A DNA stretch of 64,000 nt from positions 248,001 through 312,000 of the forward strand of contig QUAH01000001.1 in assembly GCA_003426165.1 (NCBI GenBank). Reading direction: 5' to 3'. Under the pieces are notes generated by a model. That model had not been told where the DNA came from. It did not search any database and worked only from the letters and a program-made list of their open reading frames with translations. Made by a program: the position numbers and the translations under genes. Positions 54,446 to 62,854 of the stretch are shown here, one piece after another (positions within the stretch are counted from its first letter, which is position 1; every line of letters begins with the position of its first letter). Source of the DNA: Candidatus Saccharicenans subterraneus. Lineage in GTDB: Bacteria > Acidobacteriota > Aminicenantia > Aminicenantales > Saccharicenantaceae.

Positions 54446-54904
54446 TTACTTTATAAGTTCTAACAGGCGAGTCAGTCGATTCAGGTGGTCCCGGTCTTCT
54501 CCGGCCAGCCTCTGGAAGAGCTTTTTAAGGCTTTCGTCCTGAATTTCAACCAGGGTGTGTAGATGGATTTTTTCAAAGCGGTCTTCCAGCCTTATCAGTT
54601 CCTCAAGAATCTGGGGCAGGAGAAGCTTCTTATTCTCGATCCTGGCCAGAAGATCCTGGGCGGCCTTTATACCTTCCAGGAGTTCTTCTTTGGAAACCCT
54701 GGCCTGGCCAAAGGCCTCTGGGGCCCTGGCCTGGTAGTTCCGGCCGGCCCGGAGGAGGTTGGCGTGGTCGCGCTCTTCCCCGGCCAGGCGGACCAGTTCC
54801 CTGGAAACATTCTCGCTCGGGGCCAGCTCGGCAGCCAGCTGGTAAATTTCGGCTACCAGGTTTTCCAGGTCGATGGCCATGATGATGATCGTCGATATGC
54901 CCAT
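54446..54904 (-). CDS. Ferritin-like (rubrerythrin-type) di-iron protein
   Basis: Four-helix-bundle protein of ~152 residues. The first half has LENLVAEIYQLAAELAP and the metal motif AGEERDHANLLRAG (E-x2-H); the second half has RLEDRFEKIHLHTLVEI and AGEDRDHLNRLTRLL, giving the two ExxH motifs of the rubrerythrin-like ferritins. It may serve in iron storage or peroxide defence. There is no rubredoxin domain. The start at 54904 has GGAA upstream (TTAAGGAAGCGC); a later Met (MAIDLEN) is an alternative. It is divergent from the TetR gene. Confidence 0.75.
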   Translation of the reverse strand: MGISTIIIMAIDLENLVAEIYQLAAELAPSENVSRELVRLAGEERDHANLLRAGRNYQARAPEAFGQARVSKEELLEGIKAAQDLLARIENKKLLLPQILEELIRLEDRFEKIHLHTLVEIQDESLKKLFQRLAGEDRDHLNRLTRLLELIK

Positions 54905-54986
54905 GCGCTTCCTTAACCTTGCTCAAATGATGAAACGATAGTCATAAAGGATAGATAAAACCGGTTCCAAAATCAAGACTCCGGAC

Positions 54987-55014
54987 TTGACAGGCCATGT
55001 TTCTGATCTATAAT
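54987..55014 (+). promoter_or_regulatory. Near-consensus sigma-70 promoter of the TetR regulator
   Basis: TTGACA (54987-54992), a 16-base spacer, TATAAT (55009-55014). Both boxes match the consensus in full. The start point would fall inside the palindrome at 55018-55031. Confidence 0.85.
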
Positions 55015-55017
55015 GTG

Positions 55018-55031
55018 AGTGAATATTCACT
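55018..55031 (+). promoter_or_regulatory. Palindromic operator for the TetR regulator
   Basis: AGTGAATATTCACT is a perfect 14-base palindrome, extended to 18 bases with one mismatch. It starts four bases after the -10 box and covers the expected transcription start, 15 bases before the regulator's ATG; a bound TetR dimer would block the promoter. Confidence 0.75.
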
Positions 55032-55045
55032 TACCGGGAGGCCTG

Positions 55046-55648
55046 ATGAAAAAGGCGGTCTTTTTCCAGACTCCTGAATCCCGCAAGGGGGATATCATCA
55101 CCTCCGCCCTTAAGATAATCGACCAGAAGGGCGTCAAGGGCCTGACCGTGGCCCGGCTGGCCCAGGAAGTGGGCTTCGTGGAATCGGCCCTCTACCGCCA
55201 TTTCAAGTCCAAGCGCGACCTGGTTTCGTTTATCCTGGACAACATCCTGCAGGACGCCTGGAACTACCTGGCCGAGGTGGAAGAAAAAACGGAAGATTCC
55301 CTTGAGGCCCTGAAGCAGCTGATCTACCTCTTCCTGAGCTTCCTGGAACAGTTCCCCGGCATCTTCAAGATTATTTACTCCGATGAAATTTACCTGGGCG
55401 ACGAAGAGCTCCAGGACAAGATTGATGGGATCATCTCGGAGATAGTTGTTTTCTTAAAAAAGGTAATTCAGAAGGCCATTAACCAGAAAAAGTTGAAAGC
55501 CGACCTGGATGTGACGGTGGCGGCCATGCATTTCTTAGGCCTGATTTACACCGCTTTTTCCTACTGGACGATTAAGAAGCGCAGGGTGCCGCTGAAGAAG
55601 ATCAGCAGCGAACTACTGGACCAGTACCTGGAAGGGGTTAAGGCCTGA
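55046..55648 (+). CDS. TetR/AcrR family transcriptional regulator
   Basis: Repressor of 200 residues. The N-terminal HTH (about residues 15-55) includes IITSALKIIDQKGVKGLTVARLAQEVGFVESALYRHFKSKRDLV, the classic TetR pattern. The C-terminal ligand-binding domain has a variable helical make-up and carries no known effector signature. The start is set by GGGAGG five bases before the ATG at 55046. It has its own promoter and a palindromic operator just upstream, so autoregulation is likely. It lies 147 bases before the MMPL exporter, and probably controls that operon. Confidence 0.88.
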   Translation: MKKAVFFQTPESRKGDIITSALKIIDQKGVKGLTVARLAQEVGFVESALYRHFKSKRDLVSFILDNILQDAWNYLAEVEEKTEDSLEALKQLIYLFLSFLEQFPGIFKIIYSDEIYLGDEELQDKIDGIISEIVVFLKKVIQKAINQKKLKADLDVTVAAMHFLGLIYTAFSYWTIKKRRVPLKKISSELLDQYLEGVKA

Positions 55649-55795
55649 GCCTGCCGGGCAGCGGCGATGAGGTCGGGCTTCAAGCGGAGCGCGTGTTATG
55701 AACGAGGTCAGAGAAAAAGGATGGCTACCTAAAATAATATTCACCAGCCTGCTGGCCGATTCTCTCCGGCCCTTGAGTGACAGGAGGTAGACCAC

Positions 55796-58663
55796 ATGGA
55801 AAAGGTCTGGAAAAAGCTTCTGCCCTTGAGCTGGTTGATAATCCTGCTCCTGGTTGTTCTCACGGTCTTTTTTGCCCTTCAGTTCAGGCATCTTCACTAC
55901 CAGAACAAATTCACTTCCTGGTTGCCCCAGGATGACCCCGTGGTCAAGCTGCTCCTCGATACCGGAGAAAAGTTCGGCTCGACCGAGCTGGTGCTGGTTA
56001 CCCTGAGGGCCAGGGAAGGAGAAACTTTCCGACCCGACCTTCTCCAGAGCCTCAAGCTGGCCACGGAAGAACTGGCCCGGCAGCCGGAAATTTTTTACGT
56101 CACTTCCATCATCTCCGCCCCCAACATTCAATCGCGGGACGGGGAGGTGGTCGTCTCGGATTTCCTGGAAGATATTCCCGAAAATGAAGCCGGGCTGAAA
56201 GCCAGGCTGGAAGAAGCCCTGAGCAAAGAGAATTATGTCAATACTTACCTCTCGCCTGACGGCCGCTGGCTCGGGGTGGCGGTCTATCTCCGCAGCGGAG
56301 TGGACGGCAGCCAGGCCTTTGCCCGGGTGGTCAGGACCATAATAGAAAAGCACCTGGCCGACCGGGCAGAAATCCATTATGCCGGCGAGCCCTGTTTTAC
56401 CTACTATGCGGACTGGTACCTTAAAAAAGACCTCAGGCTCCTGGTCCCGGTCATCATCCTGACCGTTCTCCTCGTCCTGTACCTGAGCTTCCGCCGGCTG
56501 CGGGCGGTTTTCCTGCCCTCCCTGGTGGTCTGGCTGTCCACGGCCTGGGTCTTCGGGCTGATGGCCCTGTTCCGGGTGCCGATGAACCTGGTGACCCCGG
56601 CCCTACCGGTGCTGCTAATCGGCCTGGGCTCTGCCTATGGCATTCACATGGTCAATTCCATCGAGCAGAACCGGACGGATGGCCTGAGCCGAGTGGACGT
56701 GATTGCCAGGAGTGCGGGGCGGGTAGCCCTTCCGGTGTTCATGGCCGCGGCCACCACCATGGTGGGCTTTGTGTCTTTCCTGACCGCCAGGCTCGGACTC
56801 ATCAGCAATTTTGGAATTTTTGCCGGGATAGGGGTCATGCTGGCCATGCTCATTACCTATGCCCTTATTCCTTCGGCCTTTTACCTTTTGCCCGACCCTC
56901 CCAGAAAAGCGCAGAAACAGGAAATTTCCCTGGTTAACCCGGCCATTTTCAACTGGCTGGCTGACCGGGTCATCCGCCGGGCCGGGGCCATAATCATCTT
57001 CGGCCTGGTAGTATTTGCTTTTTTTATCGTCTGGATTCCCGGGATTAAGCGTGAAGTCAATTTTACCAATTACTTCCCACCGGCCAGCGAACCGCGCCTG
57101 GCCGACCGTGTGGTCCGGGCCAATTTTGACGGAGCGGCTCCACTTAATATCTATTTCAGGACGGATAACCTCAGGTCGGCCGGGGCCCTCCGCGTGCTGC
57201 GGCGGGCGGAAAATTTCATGGCCTCGTTGCCGCAGTGCGGGCTGCCCCTGTCGGTGGCCGAGCTGGTGGAAGAACTCAACGAGAAGATGAACGGCCGATT
57301 TTCTTTGCCCGAGACCGACGGCCAGGTGGCCAACCTCTGGTTTTTCCTTGAAGGAAGAAACGAACTCCGCCAGCTCATTTCGGATGATTTTTCCGAGGGA
57401 CTGGTCTTTACCAGGACTTCTTCGGCCCGCACCGAGTTTCACTGGGAGCTCAGGAAGGCTATCGAGGAATTCCTGGCCAGCGAGATGCCGGGAAAATTCA
57501 GGGAAATCAATCTTTCCGGGCTGCCTGAAGAAACGAGGGCCGAGCTCAGAAAGAAAGAAGCTGCTTACCTTCTGGACGAGGTGGGCTGGCTGCTCCAGAG
57601 ATATGCTCCCGGCTCGGCCTTGGACCGCCGGGCGGCAGAAGAATCCCTGAACGAGGTCATAATGAACTGGCCGTCCCTGTTTGCTCCCGAGGTTGTATCA
57701 CTGTGGCGGGGAGAAGCAGAAAATTATATCCGGGCCGAATCATTCGATTTTGACCTGCCGGAGGTCGCCCGGCGCCAGCTCCTGGAAAATTTGGTTAAAG
57801 TTACAGAAGCGGGACGGGGAGGTGAAGCCGGCTATCTGGAGGTATTGAGGCAGTCGGTTCCTTCCAGGCTTTATGATGAAGAAACGGCCCGGCGGGTAGC
57901 CAGCACCCTGAACCTGAGGTTAAAGGAGACCAGGGAAAAAGTTGCCGCAGATAGAGCCTTTGAGAAGCTCGAGCCATTCCTGCCGGCGGTGGCCAGGAAC
58001 AACGACCACTTCGAGAAGCGCCTGCGGGGTCTTCTGTACGAACTGGCCGACGAGCTGGTGGTCCTGGCGGATAACCGTTTCGGAGGACTGGCAATCCCGG
58101 AAGACAGGTCCAGGATTATTGGGTTTGAACTCATTGACCAGAGTGGCTTGCCGCCGGCCCTGACCCAGCTTGACCACTACCTTTTCCAGTCGCAGCTCCA
58201 GTCGTTTGTCCTGGCCCTGGTTATTACCTTTTTCATCATGCTTCTAATCCGGAAGTCGCTCCGGCTGGGACTCATTTCCGTAACACCGATAGTGTTTACG
58301 CTGGGCGTCGTTTACGGTTTCTTCGGGCTGGCCGGGGTGAAGCTCGATTACGTCACCATGATGGTGGCCTCGGTCTCCATCGGGGTCGGCATAGATTATT
58401 CCATTCATTTCGTTCACGGGATGCTGACTGGGCTGAAGCAGGGGCTGACCGGTCCCGAAGCCGTAGCCCTGGCCTTCAGGGAAAAGGGAGGGGCCATCGT
58501 CGCCAATTCCCTGGCCGTCATGCTGGGCTTTGCCGTGCTGCTCCTGGCTTCCATGAGTCCGCTGCGGACCTTCGGCGGCATCATGGTCGGCTCGATGTTC
58601 CTGGCAGCCTTCTCGGCCCTGACCATCCTGCCTGCCCTTCTACTGAGAGCAAAAATAAGATAG
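55796..58663 (+). CDS. MMPL/RND superfamily exporter
   Basis: Inner-membrane permease of 955 residues with two MMPL-like halves (COG1033-type; related to HpnN). Each half has one leading helix (LSWLIILLLVVLTVFFAL), a large periplasmic domain, and a block of five helices. LPVLLIGLGSAYGIHMVNSIEQN and MMVASVSIGVGIDYSIHFVHGM carry the G-x3-D/Y helix-4 motifs. The first GxGSAYGIHMVNS lacks an Asp at the site where the second has D-Y, so proton relay is expected mainly in the second half. Export of lipids or hydrophobic compounds, or lipoprotein handling, is plausible given the LolA-like gene downstream. AGGAGG is 9 bases before the ATG. Confidence 0.88.
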   Translation: MEKVWKKLLPLSWLIILLLVVLTVFFALQFRHLHYQNKFTSWLPQDDPVVKLLLDTGEKFGSTELVLVTLRAREGETFRPDLLQSLKLATEELARQPEIFYVTSIISAPNIQSRDGEVVVSDFLEDIPENEAGLKARLEEALSKENYVNTYLSPDGRWLGVAVYLRSGVDGSQAFARVVRTIIEKHLADRAEIHYAGEPCFTYYADWYLKKDLRLLVPVIILTVLLVLYLSFRRLRAVFLPSLVVWLSTAWVFGLMALFRVPMNLVTPALPVLLIGLGSAYGIHMVNSIEQNRTDGLSRVDVIARSAGRVALPVFMAAATTMVGFVSFLTARLGLISNFGIFAGIGVMLAMLITYALIPSAFYLLPDPPRKAQKQEISLVNPAIFNWLADRVIRRAGAIIIFGLVVFAFFIVWIPGIKREVNFTNYFPPASEPRLADRVVRANFDGAAPLNIYFRTDNLRSAGALRVLRRAENFMASLPQCGLPLSVAELVEELNEKMNGRFSLPETDGQVANLWFFLEGRNELRQLISDDFSEGLVFTRTSSARTEFHWELRKAIEEFLASEMPGKFREINLSGLPEETRAELRKKEAAYLLDEVGWLLQRYAPGSALDRRAAEESLNEVIMNWPSLFAPEVVSLWRGEAENYIRAESFDFDLPEVARRQLLENLVKVTEAGRGGEAGYLEVLRQSVPSRLYDEETARRVASTLNLRLKETREKVAADRAFEKLEPFLPAVARNNDHFEKRLRGLLYELADELVVLADNRFGGLAIPEDRSRIIGFELIDQSGLPPALTQLDHYLFQSQLQSFVLALVITFFIMLLIRKSLRLGLISVTPIVFTLGVVYGFFGLAGVKLDYVTMMVASVSIGVGIDYSIHFVHGMLTGLKQGLTGPEAVALAFREKGGAIVANSLAVMLGFAVLLLASMSPLRTFGGIMVGSMFLAAFSALTILPALLLRAKIR

Positions 58664-58879
58664 GACAGGAGAGACCTGGATGGTTAATCATTTTAGGTTT
58701 TGTTGCCAGAAAACAAAGCGGGAAACTTTATGTAAAAAATGGAAATGAAATTAATAAGAAAGAGAAAAGATGGCTGACTTAATAAAAATAAAAAAAGATA
58801 AATCATTTTACCCGGTGATCGCAACCATGGCGGATGAAAAAATATCAATCAAGAAGATAGATAGAAGCAGGAGGTGTCA

Positions 58880-59695
58880 ATGATGAGCAGGGTAAAAGTC
58901 AACCTCAGAAGGAATAAGACCATTTCAGTTCTGGGCCTGATTTCTGGGCTCCTGTTATTGGCTTCGGGCCTTAACATCGAGCTGAAGGCCCAGGACCGGG
59001 GCGAGGAGATTCTCAAGAAGGTTGAAGTCCAGACCACTGGCGAGAGAGCCCCGGCCGATATCCAGGCGGAGATGGTCATGGTAATCAGGACAGCCCGGGG
59101 AGATGAAAAGCGGCGGGAACTCATGGTCTGGACCAAAAATAACCCGGCCGGTGACGACTGGAGGTTGATGAAGTTCCTGGCCCCGGCCGATATCAAGGAC
59201 CTGGGTTTCCTGGTCCTGGCCGACGACCAGATGTACCTCTACCTGCCGGAGTTTCAGCGGGTTCGAAGGATTGCTTCCCATAATAAAAAGGAGAGCTTTG
59301 TCGGCTCGGATTTTTCCTATGACGACCTCGGTACAGCGGGGTTTTCGGCTTTTTTTACCCCGAAGTTCAGGGAAGAAAATGACCGGGCCTGGATCCTGGA
59401 GCTGGAGCGAAAGCCGGGGGCCAGGAAGCAGTATTCAAAGATTGTCCTGACCGTGGACAAGGCCACCGAGCTGCCGGTCCGGGCCGAGCTCTATGATGAC
59501 AGCGGCCAGCTGTTCAAGGTCGAAACCCAGGAGAACAGCCGGGTGGGGAAATACTGGGTGCCGACCAAGTTTGTCATGGAAAACGTCAGGGCCCGGACCA
59601 GCACCGTTCTTGAACTCAGGAACGTCAGGGTCGACCAGAACCTGAGCGCCGAAATATTTACCGAGAGAAACCTGAAGCGGAGCGTCAGCCGCTGA
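58880..59695 (+). CDS. LolA-like outer-membrane lipoprotein-sorting protein
   Basis: A ~271-residue exported protein of the PF17131-like family. The leader ISVLGLISGLLLLASGLNIELKAQ precedes DRGEEILKKVEVQTTGERAPADIQAEMVMVI. The rest of the hallmark is RELMVWTKNNPAGDDWRLMKFLAPADIKDLGFLV and YLPEFQRVRRIASHNKKESFVGSDFSYDDL. Such proteins commonly sit beside MMPL exporters and probably carry a hydrophobic cargo across the periplasm. Of the tandem Mets at the start, 58880 has AGGAGG five bases upstream; a GTG at 58874 is unlikely. The 216-base gap to the exporter shows no promoter I can defend. Confidence 0.85.
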   Translation: MMSRVKVNLRRNKTISVLGLISGLLLLASGLNIELKAQDRGEEILKKVEVQTTGERAPADIQAEMVMVIRTARGDEKRRELMVWTKNNPAGDDWRLMKFLAPADIKDLGFLVLADDQMYLYLPEFQRVRRIASHNKKESFVGSDFSYDDLGTAGFSAFFTPKFREENDRAWILELERKPGARKQYSKIVLTVDKATELPVRAELYDDSGQLFKVETQENSRVGKYWVPTKFVMENVRARTSTVLELRNVRVDQNLSAEIFTERNLKRSVSR

Positions 59696-60006
59696 GGAAG
59701 CAGATGGCTTGCTGAATACCGGGCCGGCTGATGGTAACATTTAATGCGGGCAGAAGGTAAAAGAAACGAAACGATGGTGATGAAAGGGAAAAAGAGGAGA
59801 GTGACGGGATTACCAGGTCTTTTTCAGGCCGGAAGCTATTATATAGCCGGGCCCGAATGTGGAGACTGCGCCGGGAAAGACGTTGTATCATGGCCCTGGC
59901 TTTCGGTGGTGGGAAGGTCTTGGGTCTCAGATTACTTTTCTTTTTTTGATAAAAATCTTTAAGATCAGGCATGTTTCCTTAGAAAAGACTTTCGGGGAGG
60001 TGCAGG
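59696..60006. other. Intergenic region, 311 bases
   Basis: No gene supported. It carries the ribosome binding site of the DUF1302 gene near its right end. I could not identify a promoter with confidence. Confidence 0.45.
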
Positions 60007-61548
60007 ATGAAGACCTCAAAAAATTCTGAAATCAAAAAAACTGAACCGGGAAGGGTAAGAAGAATAATCAGGGCAGTGTTAAAAATTTCAGAACAGCCTG
60101 ACCGCCGCGTCCTGTCCGCTGTGTTGGTTTTTTGTCTGCTTTTATTGCCAGCCAGCGCCGCCCACGCCCAGACTGCCTTCGATTTCTCCGGGATGGTCAA
60201 GCTGTTCCTGTCCGTCTATGCCTCCAGCAACCAGGCCGGGCCTTATTTCTTTCATGACAGCGGGGATTTTGCCTTCAAGCGCCTGGAGGGCCGGTTCAGG
60301 CTAAAGGCTCAGATCTCGGATAATGTTTCTGCCTGTATTCGCCTGGATGCCTTCTCCAGTCCGGACGCCGTCTTTTCGGGCCAGAGCTTCCCCGAGGCCG
60401 GAATTCTGGCTTCGCCCGGAAAGACAGAACCCTTCGAACTTTCTCTCTACGAGGCCTACATCCGGGTCAATCACTTCCTGCTGAAGAACCTGGACCTGAC
60501 CGTAGGCAAGCAGAGAATTCAATGGGGGACGGCGGACAAGTTGAACATAATCGATAACCTGAACCCGGTTGACTTTGCCAATTTCCTGACCTTTGACCCG
60601 GACTATTACCTGGAAAGGAGGCCGCAGACCGCCTTCAACCTGGAATTTTATCCGTGGAAAAACAGCAAACTGCAGCTGGTCTGGCTGCTCGGCCGCCAGT
60701 ACTCGCCCTTGCCGGCCGGTTTTGAGGACATGCTGCGGGCCAACCTGACCGCCCTGCCCTCTCCGGAGATCAACCTGGCCACCGAGACTTCCAGTCTCAG
60801 GAATACGAATTTCGGGGCCAGGCTTTCCACCACGCTGTTTAATGTCGACCTTGGACTGAGCTACTATAACGGGAACTACACCCTGCCCTACATCCAGGGC
60901 GTGGAGATCAGCTCCCCGTTTCAACCGGCCCCGACCCAGGTCTATTTCCGGTACCCGAAGAAACAGGTCCTGGGCCTGGACCTGGCCGGGGAGATAAAAT
61001 CGGTTGGCTTCTGGGCCGAGCTGGCCCGGGTGCAACCTCAGAAAATTCTCGGCTGGCTGGACACTTACCTGCTGATAGGCGGGGAGCTTTTTCCTCTCAA
61101 CGCCGTTTTCCCGCTCCTGGATAGCTATTACTGGCAATGGGTGGTTGGCGCCGATTACACTTTTTCCGTGGCCGACGGCCTGTATGTAAATTTCCAGTAC
61201 CTGCACGGGCTTTTTGACGAGGCTTCCTTCAGCGGGCTGGCCGAAAGTTATTTCGGCTTGAGGAAGGGAATGTGGTTCGGGCAGGTCCAGGATTACCTGG
61301 CCGGCCGGGCCGAGCTGAGGATGCTCAAGGGCGACCTGAAGGCCGGCCTTAATACCATCTTTTCTCCGTCTTCCGGGGAATTCAGCCGGTCTTCGGCCAT
61401 CTTCTACCCGACGCTGGAATACAGGGTCCACGATGCAGTTTCGGTCCAGGCCGGAGCCATCCTGGCCACCGGTGACGGGAGCCGGTCCAAGTTTGGCAAC
61501 TTCAGCCGCGACCGCGTCGTCTACCTGCTGACCAAGCTCTCCTTTTGA
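60007..61548 (+). CDS. DUF1302-like outer-membrane barrel
   Basis: Large beta-barrel of 513 residues. The N-terminal leader is unusually long (about 50 residues) before the helix VLSAVLVFCLLLLPASAAHAQ. The conserved DUF1302 block DLTVGKQRIQWGTADKLNIIDNLNPVDF follows about 100 residues into the mature part. The last strand ends LLTKLSF with terminal Phe. DUF1302 barrels often accompany MMPL exporters and LolA-like proteins, and may be the outer-membrane exit. The gene lies 311 bases after the LolA-like gene; GGGGAGGTGCAGG precedes the ATG. Confidence 0.85.
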   Translation: MKTSKNSEIKKTEPGRVRRIIRAVLKISEQPDRRVLSAVLVFCLLLLPASAAHAQTAFDFSGMVKLFLSVYASSNQAGPYFFHDSGDFAFKRLEGRFRLKAQISDNVSACIRLDAFSSPDAVFSGQSFPEAGILASPGKTEPFELSLYEAYIRVNHFLLKNLDLTVGKQRIQWGTADKLNIIDNLNPVDFANFLTFDPDYYLERRPQTAFNLEFYPWKNSKLQLVWLLGRQYSPLPAGFEDMLRANLTALPSPEINLATETSSLRNTNFGARLSTTLFNVDLGLSYYNGNYTLPYIQGVEISSPFQPAPTQVYFRYPKKQVLGLDLAGEIKSVGFWAELARVQPQKILGWLDTYLLIGGELFPLNAVFPLLDSYYWQWVVGADYTFSVADGLYVNFQYLHGLFDEASFSGLAESYFGLRKGMWFGQVQDYLAGRAELRMLKGDLKAGLNTIFSPSSGEFSRSSAIFYPTLEYRVHDAVSVQAGAILATGDGSRSKFGNFSRDRVVYLLTKLSF

Positions 61549-61600
61549 TCCAGGTCTTCCCGGTTGAAGCCGGCTCCGGAAAAATATAAACTTATTAAAA

Positions 61601-62854
61601 ATGCGCAAGAGTGAAATCTGGGCCTTTTTCCTGCTGCCTTATGTCCTGGTGCTTGGCCTTTTCAGCCTGGTTTCCTACCTTAACCGCCAGGCCATCCAGA
61701 GCGGCGTGGAGACCCTGGCCAAGGAGCAGCTCCAGGCCACGGCCAGCATTCTCAAGGAAAACATCAAGGAGCTCCTGGACCGTAACGAAACACCGGCCCG
61801 GATCCTGGGAAGATTTTCCGGGCTGGAGGACGTTTATTTCATCGCCCTGCTGGACGAGAAGGAAAGAATCCTGGACTGGCATTCCAAGTTTGAGGGGTAT
61901 CTGCCCTTTTCCCGCCGGGACCGCCCGGCAGCCGAGTTCTGGGTGGTGGATTCCCCCCTGGGTTCGGTCTTCAACCACTATTCATCTTTTTCCGCCGGCG
62001 ACGGGCGTCTCTATCACCTCTATCTCGGCTATTCCCTCCAGAACCTGGACCACCTCCTGGCCCGGTCGCGGAGAATTTTCTGGCTGGTTCTCGGCGTTCT
62101 GTCCGTGGCCGGCCTGGTGATTTTTGCCGGCATTTACCGGCTCCATGCCAGTTTCCAGAGGGCGTCGGCAGAAGCCATCAGGCAGGCCGAAGAAAAGGAG
62201 AGGTTCCGGGAAATTTCCGGGTTTACGGCCGGGGTGGCCCATGAAATCAAGAATCCCCTGAACAGCCTGGTCCTGCTTTTTGAACTCCTGGAGAAAAAAT
62301 CACCGCCGGAACTGGGGCCGCAGATCAGCCGGGGCAAGGGAGAAATCCAGAAGATCGGGGCGGTGGTGGACAGGTTTTCCGAGCTGATCAAACCATTATC
62401 TCTTCGGAAGGAAAAATTTTGCCTGGCCGAGGTCGTCCGGGGAGAGGCGGACAGCCTTCAGGGGTTGGCCCGCGGACGCGGAGTGACCATGGAACTGAAG
62501 ATTCCGCCCCGGCTTGAGGTCGAGGGTGACCGACTGCTCCTGGCCCGGGTCGTAAGCAATTTGATTAAGAACGCGCTGGAGGCCTCCGACTCCGGCCAGA
62601 AAGTTACGGTCGAGGCCGGTTTTCGCCGGCAGGCGGTCATCTTTTCTGTTAAAGATGAAGGCCGGGGAATTACCCCGGAAGATTCGGAGAAGATCTTTGA
62701 ACCTTTTGTTTCCTTCAAGGAAACCGGCCTGGGTGTGGGCCTGTACCTGGTCAGGAAGATAGTCGAGGCCCACCGGGGAAAGATTTACCTGAAGAGCCGG
62801 CCAGGGGCCGGCACCGAATTCACGGTCGAGCTGCCGGGAGGTCAAAATGGCTGA
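61601..62854 (+). CDS. Sensor histidine kinase
   Basis: Membrane sensor kinase of 417 residues. A first helix (EIWAFFLLPYVLVLGLFSLVSYL) and a second one (RIFWLVLGVLSVAGLVIFAGIYRL) flank a periplasmic sensor domain of ~130 residues with no recognisable ligand pocket. The HisKA block is GFTAGVAHEIKNPLNSLV, with the phosphorylated His at residue 214; the ATPase has NLIKNALEAS (N box), DEGRGI (G1), GLGVGLYLV (G2) and a C-terminal GAGTEFTVELP. It overlaps the regulator gene by 8 bases, so it is its cognate kinase. The signal is unknown. Confidence 0.92.
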   Translation: MRKSEIWAFFLLPYVLVLGLFSLVSYLNRQAIQSGVETLAKEQLQATASILKENIKELLDRNETPARILGRFSGLEDVYFIALLDEKERILDWHSKFEGYLPFSRRDRPAAEFWVVDSPLGSVFNHYSSFSAGDGRLYHLYLGYSLQNLDHLLARSRRIFWLVLGVLSVAGLVIFAGIYRLHASFQRASAEAIRQAEEKERFREISGFTAGVAHEIKNPLNSLVLLFELLEKKSPPELGPQISRGKGEIQKIGAVVDRFSELIKPLSLRKEKFCLAEVVRGEADSLQGLARGRGVTMELKIPPRLEVEGDRLLLARVVSNLIKNALEASDSGQKVTVEAGFRRQAVIFSVKDEGRGITPEDSEKIFEPFVSFKETGLGVGLYLVRKIVEAHRGKIYLKSRPGAGTEFTVELPGGQNG

